DNA of 64,000 bases from Chloranthus sessilifolius (taxonomy: Eukaryota > Streptophyta > Magnoliopsida > Chloranthales > Chloranthaceae). The position numbers and the translations under genes were made by a program. The notes beneath the pieces are model-generated. The model was not told the DNA's origin and did no database searches. It saw nothing but the letters and a program-made list of their open reading frames with translations. Positions 59,001 through 64,000 of the stretch are shown here, in pieces (position 1 is the first letter of the stretch; the number at the start of each line of letters is the position of its first letter). Where the stretch lies: the NCBI GenBank assembly GCA_021018995.1, contig CM037585.1, forward strand, positions 66,776,646 to 66,840,645, written 5' to 3'.

Positions 59001-59605
59001 GACAGGTAGAGATTTCCAACAGGGAAATCAAACATATTCTCAAGAAGACTGTGAGAACCGACAGAAGAGATTGGTCCAACAAGTTGACTGATGCCTTATG
59101 GGCTTATAGAATAGCCTATAAAACCCCCATAGGCATGTCCCCATTCAGACTAGTATATGGCAAGGCATGTCACTTGCCTGTTGAATTGCAACACAAGGCG
59201 TATTGGGCCATTAAAGCAGTAAACTCTGACTTACACTCAACTAGTATTCACAGGAAACTCCAGTTATCCGAGCTGGATGAACTGCGACTAGAAGCTTATG
59301 CAAATACCCAGAGTTACAAAGAGAGGACCAAAGCCTTCCATGACAGACATTTGCTCCGCAAAGAGTTCAAGCCCAATGACAAGGTATGGTTGTTCAATTG
59401 TAGAATGAAATTCTTTCCAGGGAAGCTGCAGTCCAGATGGGAGGGACCTTTCACAGTGGTACACGTTTCCCCATCTGGAGCTGTCGAAGTCACGCATCCT
59501 ACAGATGGCAGAACCCTTAAGGTCAATGGTTAGAGGCTGAAACTTTGCATTGACAACATTTGTGAGCCTGAAGAAACCATTGATCTTTAGGATCCTCCAG
59601 GTTAA
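56038..59605 (+). pseudogene. pol part of the gag-pol frame of element D: PR, RT, RNase H, integrase
   Basis: The frame continues from gag. Protease: ALLDLGASVNLLP (TAA at 56141 in the following Tyr codon), NLGRPFLATANA. RT (56984-58087, 367 codons open): RVCIDYRKLNEK, FLDGYSGYNQI and FMDDFSIYGDEFSQC (FMDD at 57461-57472). RNase [27 protein letters not shown]; a TAA at 58085 lies before it. Integrase (58130-59533): [55 protein letters not shown]: complete DDE triad, but five residues missing just before IISDGG (15-bp in-frame deletion). Chromo-like tail; further TAG codons at 59531 and 59588, final TAA 59603-59605. No frameshift. Confidence 0.92.
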
Positions 59606-59834
59606 TACCTGACTTCGATTTGTATCATATGTATTATATTTTATTTATACCTCAATTCTTTCCAACGATATTCTTTGCAATAAAATGGCCATGTCAAGTT
59701 CATTCTTCGCTTCAATATCGCCCACAGTCTAGGAATCAAAGGCATAAAGTCAAAGCCCAATTTGCTAACTGGTAGCGCAGCAGAGGAATTACTGGGTGCT
59801 AAGGCTAAAGGCTCTGCACACACAGGCCATGTTA

Positions 59835-60255
59835 TGGAGCTCATTGAACCTCTCGATAGGTCATTTGGACCTTTCGCTAGGTCAGCCGATGATGTCGATA
59901 GGATTGGTGAGGATTTTGATAGGTGCTGAAACTTCTCGATAGGTGAGAACAACTTTGCAATAGGTTCTGGACTCTTGCCTAGAACCTATCAACAAGAGTG
60001 ACAAATGTAATACCCCACCTATTGAAAGGTTGTTCTCACCCATCAGCATCCTAACGACGTGAATGTTTTATCCACCCTCTGTTTGACAGGACATCGACCT
60101 ATCGCAAGCAGCCATCCTAGCCTATCGAATGCATGTTTCTTCTGTTCGATAGGACGGGTTAAACCTATCAGGAGCTTTCATCTGCCAGCCCCATACTTGT
60201 GCGACTTCGATAGGAAGCCTTAACCTGTCGACACTCTACACTCACCCTATCGAAA
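59835..60255 (+). promoter_or_regulatory. CCTATCGA motif cluster with TATA-like box downstream, in the pol-3' gap of D
   Basis: About ten motifs in both orientations: CCTCTCGATAGG, CCTTTCGCTAGG, TGTCGATAGG, ACCTATCGCAAG, GCCTATCGAATG, TTCGATAGGA, CCTGTCGACAC and CCCTATCGAAAT. They match the U3 cluster of this element. A TATA-like TAAATATAGG is at 60398-60407, 130-200 bp before ATGs at 60534 and 60597. 59606-59834 is spacer without features. Confidence 0.55.
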
Positions 60256-60533
60256 TCGATCCCACCCTCACTCCTTCCATGCTTATTGTGCATTTGCGCT
60301 GCGCGATAATTTTACGTGTACCAAGTACAACTGCGCACAACACGAGCCTTAAACTCTGCACCCCTAGTTTTCTGCCCCACGCTGGAACTCCCAGCACTAA
60401 ATATAGGCTACCAGTTAATGCACGATTTCGTTCCCCATGTTGGTTGATTGAATTAACCATTCATTCCTTTTCATCGACGATGACGATATTGAATGCACCA
60501 CTTCATATTCTCTCCCAAATCCATCTTCAATAG

Positions 60534-60833
60534 ATGCAGCTGGCTAGGCTTCAGCCCAATCCTTTCCTTCCACCCTCTACACTCCTCCTGATAACTATGG
60601 CAGACGACAAGCCCATGCTCACTCCTGCTCAACTCTACCTCTTTTGGCTGGAGCCACTACCGCCCAAGGAATCAGACCCGTTGCAATTCCTTTGGGATGA
60701 ATATGAGGAGGTACAGCGGATCCTCGCTAAGGAGAAAAAGGACAAGGATACGAAGGAGAGGAAGAGGCTGCAGACCGAGCCACCGGCTTCTCCGTCACCA
60801 TCCTCCTCCACCACCCATCACCCTGCCCCCTGA
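60534..60833 (+). CDS. Short ORF at the env-like position of element D (99 codons)
   Basis: It starts ATGCAGCTGGCTAGG; a second ATG at 60597 gives MADDKPMLTPAQLYLFWLEP. The protein is acidic then Lys/Glu-rich (LAKEKKDKDTKERKR) and ends in a Ser/Pro tail. It lacks the PRLVKLWYQN, QERRxPI and LIFEGM core of the env-like ORFs of A, B and C. It may be an internally deleted env-like ORF that keeps only the two ends, or a new ORF. Whether it is expressed is unknown. Confidence 0.35.
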   Translation: MQLARLQPNPFLPPSTLLLITMADDKPMLTPAQLYLFWLEPLPPKESDPLQFLWDEYEEVQRILAKEKKDKDTKERKRLQTEPPASPSPSSSTTHHPAP

Positions 60834-62708
60834 CCCTCTTCTTTTTCCTTTTCTCCCTCCCCTCCTGGCTTCCAGTTCCTCTTCCACTCGATGCAAGCTG
60901 AGGATACCCCTGAGCCAGGGGGAAGCTTTTTCATTTGCCAAGAAAATTTTGTCCACCTTCCACTTCCTTGTACTTGACCATTGTAATAAAATGCTCTATT
61001 TTATGCTTTGTTTAACCCCTGTTAATAAACTATTTTTTTTTCTTTATTCAGTTGTCTACTTGCTTTGGGTTTTGCTCTGTTACTAAACTGCTACACCCCC
61101 TATGCTGTAAACAGTGAGGATACTATTTAGTTTAGGTTTGGGGGTATGACATGTATGCCAATAAATTAGTTAATTTTAGTACAGCTAGGCTAAAAAGAAG
61201 TGTTTGGAATTAATTAGAGTAAATTCTCAATGGGATTTTTGTGAAAAGAAGAAATTAAAAAGAACTGTTTGAAACTGAAAGAAGTTGTAGTCCGACAAAA
61301 CTTCATGAGGCAAATGTCAACAATTTGTGAAAAATAATTTTGATGTGCAGTAAACCTAAAATAAGAGAAGATTGTGGATACCCCTGAAAAATTTGATGGA
61401 AGGTCACACCCAGTGAGATTTGGGCCTGAAAAAGTTTCTTTGAAGAGTGTTTTGGCAATTTTTCTGCTCTAAGAACTGATGGGATCTAATTCTAATCACT
61501 AGAAGTTAGGCAATTCCAAGTTGAAACAGCTTGACAACATTCATGACGTTGAGGACATGAAGTAAGGCCATCCCTTGGTCAGTTTGAGCTTAAAGTGTCC
61601 CACTTTTGAACTTCCCTTGATGCACACCACTTGAGCCTTAAAATTCCCAACTCTCTTTGATGAAAACCAGAAATGTTAAACCCAAAACCTTTTGACCTAT
61701 TTCAGTTCACCCCCAATCTGAGAAATCAGGAAGAGGAAGGAGAAGTGAGATTAGAGGAGCAAGGTGTGAAATCTGGTTGAAAGAAAGGAAAACACATTTT
61801 GTGGTGTTGTGGTATTCCAACTTAAAAAAAATAATAATAAATAAAAAATAGAGCAAAAAGGATGAGAAAGAGAAGTCACCTCATTTGAAAATCTACAAGA
61901 ATATAAGAAGCTGATCACTTCAAGTCTGAAAATTCAAAAAGAAAGTGAAAAGGTGCTGAAATGAAGAAGGTGTTGTCTAGATCACCTCCTTACCTTTACT
62001 GATTTTTCAATTTGAATCCCTTTTACCCTTTCATTCTTTACAAACCTCATCCCTAAGCCACATTACAATAAAAAGACCTTACTGATCTGGAATGGATTGA
62101 GCTATCATGTGGAGATAAGGATCTGTCTAATCTATGGTGAAAAGAGTTAGAAAATTTCAGAAATTAGAGCAATGCCTATGCTCATGCTTACAACCCTATT
62201 TGAGGACTGTAACTACTCTTGAGCTGTGTGAAATTCTACACCTCTCATTTTTGTTGTGAGTTAACAGCCCTGGTGAAACTTGGGCCTGAAATTCAATTTG
62301 AGGGGGTAGTATCAAAACAAAATTCTCAAGTGAAAGGTGAGCCATGCATTAATCTTTAGACATAATGCCTTGGCATGAACCAATTGATGATGAAGGAATT
62401 ACTACAAAACTTCATGTTTTAAGTTGGTGATTTTTCTGCTGAAAACCCTCTAGAACTGAAAAGACGTGATGAGAATTTATTCTAGTTCACTGAAACTCTG
62501 GTTAGCAGGATGTACTACTATTAACTAATTTTATTGGAGATGTTTGTGGGTACCTTCACTGAAAACCCTCGGGAGACTTCACTCCTCCACTAGGGATCAC
62601 CTAGGGGTTTAAAAGGCTTGGTGCAAATGCTAAATGCATCCGTGCTCCCTACGAAAGTGGCATTTTAATTCCTTTTTTTATTTTCCTTTGCTCAGGGACT
62701 AGCAAAAC
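60834..62708 (+). other. 3' noncoding region of element D
   Basis: Noncoding. PPT-like TTAGGTTTGGGGGTATG at 61132-61148. CCAGTGAGATTTGGGCC near 61409-61425. Long blocks match element C, for example GGAGATAAGGATCTG (about 62110), GCAATGCCTATGCTCATGC (about 62171) and ACTTCACTCCTCCACTAGGG (about 62575). Confidence 0.75.
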
Positions 62709-62721
62709 TTAGGTTTGGGGG
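62709..62721 (+). other. Polypurine tract of element D
   Basis: TTAGGTTTGGGGG directly before the LTR start (TGAGTTATGTGGTG or TGTGGTGAAAAATG). Confidence 0.7.
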
Positions 62722-62979
62722 TGAGTTATGTGGTGAAAAATGCCACTTTTCACCCTTTAACCTGGCCATTGATAGACCTGTGAACACACTAATAAGCCTC
62801 TGTCAAATACACTTTGTAGACAACAATAAAAGAGGACACTAATGAAGAAAACCACTCAAGAATGTCAAAAAGGGGCCATCTTTCAGCACAAGAAAAACCC
62901 AGCAACAGCACATCAGAGGGTAGCACATCAATGAACCATTGGAGCTCATGGCTACAACAGGGCAAGGCGAAGGAACTGA
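62722..62979 (+). repeat. 3' LTR fragment of element D
   Basis: The start TGTGGTGAAAAATGCCAC…CACCCTTTAACCTGG…TTGATAGACCTGTGA is LTR-like and resembles C more than D's own 5' LTR. It is interrupted at 62980 by LTR E. The remainder should continue right of E, outside the window. Confidence 0.7.
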
Positions 62980-64000
62980 TGTTGTTGATTCTAAGTGTGC
63001 ATGATTTATTTGTATTTTGAAAACCGATTTGCAGATGATGAATTATACTGAATTTGGAAAACTAAAAATAATAAAGAAATATCAGCACAGAGAGAAGTTA
63101 ATTAGCCTACAAGATCAGGGCCAATTGTAGCAAGTTTTAAATGTAAGTGAGTAAAAGATCGTCCATAGGGAATTGATTTAAAATGTAAGATAAACCTCCA
63201 GATCTGAGCTACCAGATCTGACCTCTGACCTCTGATCCTATCTACAAAGCAAATAAGATGAGAATTTGAATTTGCCACATTAACTAAATTATCTACAAGT
63301 AAAATTTCAACTAAGTGATCCAGATTTGAGTGGGGAAATTGATGCAAAATTAATAAGAATGGATAACTAACAGCTAACTCAAGCTTAGTAATTGATTACA
63401 GAATGAGAAATAGTGTAACTCTGTTGAAAAAGTATCAAATCTTCATCTGGCTACCAGCTCAGATGTAAGAGAAAATAATCCAATTCAAGGCTTAGGATTG
63501 AGTTGAACTTATGGCTATGATCTGTCCACCGCCATGGACACAGATCATCCAATAATTTTCTTCTTCAATTCAAAGTCTTGATTCAGAACAAAGGCACCAC
63601 TACAAATGCTGTAAGAACCAGGTTACAAACACAGATTCCCACAGGGATAGTGAATTAAGGGAAATTACTTAAAAACAGCCAATCTAAAGGAGTCTAATGA
63701 GTGAGGAGATCACAATGAACCCTCAACATGAATCCGATTGAGAACGTACTGATGAAAGTAACCTTTTCAAATCCACCATTACAATTATAGAGCACAGCTT
63801 ACAATAGCTCTCAAATTTGTAGTCTTGAATACAATTCTCACTTGAATTTACACAAGTATCTCACAGTTCTCCGTTACAAACAAAAGCTAGGCTATTACAG
63901 AGGTTTCAGACAAGCTATCTTGATCTGAATTTGAAATGGGGCAGTAGGAATGAAAGTCAAATTCTGGATACCCAAATTGGGCAAATAGTTCATCTATTTA
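62980..64000 (-). repeat. LTR E, C-type subfamily, minus strand, cut by window edge
   Basis: The left edge TGTTGTTGATTCTAAGTGTGC is the complement of the C LTR end. Inside, the complement of the C LTR follows in order: GCCAATTGTAGCAAGTTTTA, ACCTCCAGATCTGAGCTACC, the GTCCACCGCCATGGAC variant of the conserved block, and CCCAAATTGGGCAAATAG at the right edge. It is either a solo LTR or the 3' LTR of an element extending to the right. The 5 bp before it are ACTGA. The window ends in its TATA box (TAAATAG on the minus strand). Confidence 0.88.

Larger units (their letters stand above)
51199..62979 (+). mobile_element. Element D: Athila-like retrotransposon, 3' LTR interrupted by E
   Basis: 5' LTR (51199-53731), PBS, gag-pol in a single frame (54053-59605), motif cluster, a short ORF instead of a normal env-like ORF, 3' noncoding region, PPT and the first ~255 bp of a 3' LTR. 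LTR E interrupts the latter at 62980. The 5 bp before the element are CTAAT; the right duplication lies beyond the window. The two LTR starts of D are not near-identical (see findings). Confidence 0.88.

Noticed and set aside
54053..59605. Programmed stop-codon readthrough explaining the nonsense codons in D
   Set aside because: Eleven stops at positions that are sense codons in A, B or C cannot all be regulated readthrough. Decay by base substitution is far simpler.
1..64000. CRISPR arrays, rRNA, tRNA genes, bacterial operon features
   Set aside because: None seen. Direct repeats here are transposon or peptide-coding repeats, and PBS sequences are only short tRNA complements.

Overview
This is plant nuclear DNA from repeat-rich (probably pericentromeric or other heterochromatic) sequence. 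Almost the whole window is layered LTR retrotransposons. The evidence is gag-pol-like frames of the Athila lineage of Ty3/gypsy, tRNA-type primer binding sites (PBS), TG...CA LTRs with 5-bp target duplications, and the absence of any intact host gene. The exact species cannot be read from the sequence. The only recognisable host-gene material is a short intron-bearing ARGONAUTE fragment at about 34.1-34.4 kb.

Layout. Element A (minus strand, 1-12880): Athila-like; its 3' LTR lies off the left edge; env-like ORF, pol, gag, PBS and a 5'-truncated LTR are present. Element B (minus, 12881-22158): Athila-like; 3' noncoding region, env-like ORF and C-terminal pol remain, and it is cut inside reverse transcriptase. 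A solo LTR (F, plus, 16214-18348, TSD GGGTC) sits inside B's env-like ORF. Element G (minus, 22159-33318): a different Ty3/gypsy lineage (Tat/Ogre-like) with a proline-rich gag, protease, G-patch-like segment, an RT-to-integrase internal deletion, and a 5' LTR but no 3' LTR. A CACTA-like transposon end with the AGO fragment follows (33546-36218, resuming 50501-50769). Element C (plus, 36224-50495, TSD ATAGG) is a complete Athila-like insertion into that DNA. H (plus, 50770-51198) is the start of a second G-type LTR. Element D (plus, 51199-62979) interrupts H: its gag-pol frame is long and has nonsense codons but no frameshift. E (minus, 62980 to beyond the window) is an LTR inserted in D's 3' LTR.

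How the parts work together. A functional Athila-like element would be transcribed from the LTR TATA box, primed at the TGGCNCCG-type PBS, and would encode Gag (CCHC knuckle), protease (DLG active site), RT (FMDD), RNase H and integrase (DDE), followed by an env-like ORF of unknown role. All copies here are coding-dead.

The most interesting observation: each of the four Athila-like elements carries, in the gap between integrase and the env-like (or replacement) ORF, a cluster of short CG-containing motifs followed by a TATA-like box. The motif is of the same subfamily-specific type as the cluster in the U3 of its own LTR (A: CTCGCGAG; C: TTCGAA/TTCGCAAAG; D: CCTATCGAATGG) or, for B, of the related solo LTR F (TCGAGAGG). 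This suggests a second, internal promoter for the env-like gene whose binding-site code co-evolves with the LTR. Other notable points are a second polypurine-tract-like sequence after the env-like ORF in all four elements, a hairpin/palindrome motif cluster shared between the LTR and leader of G, and C-to-T-type nonsense decay without indels in D.
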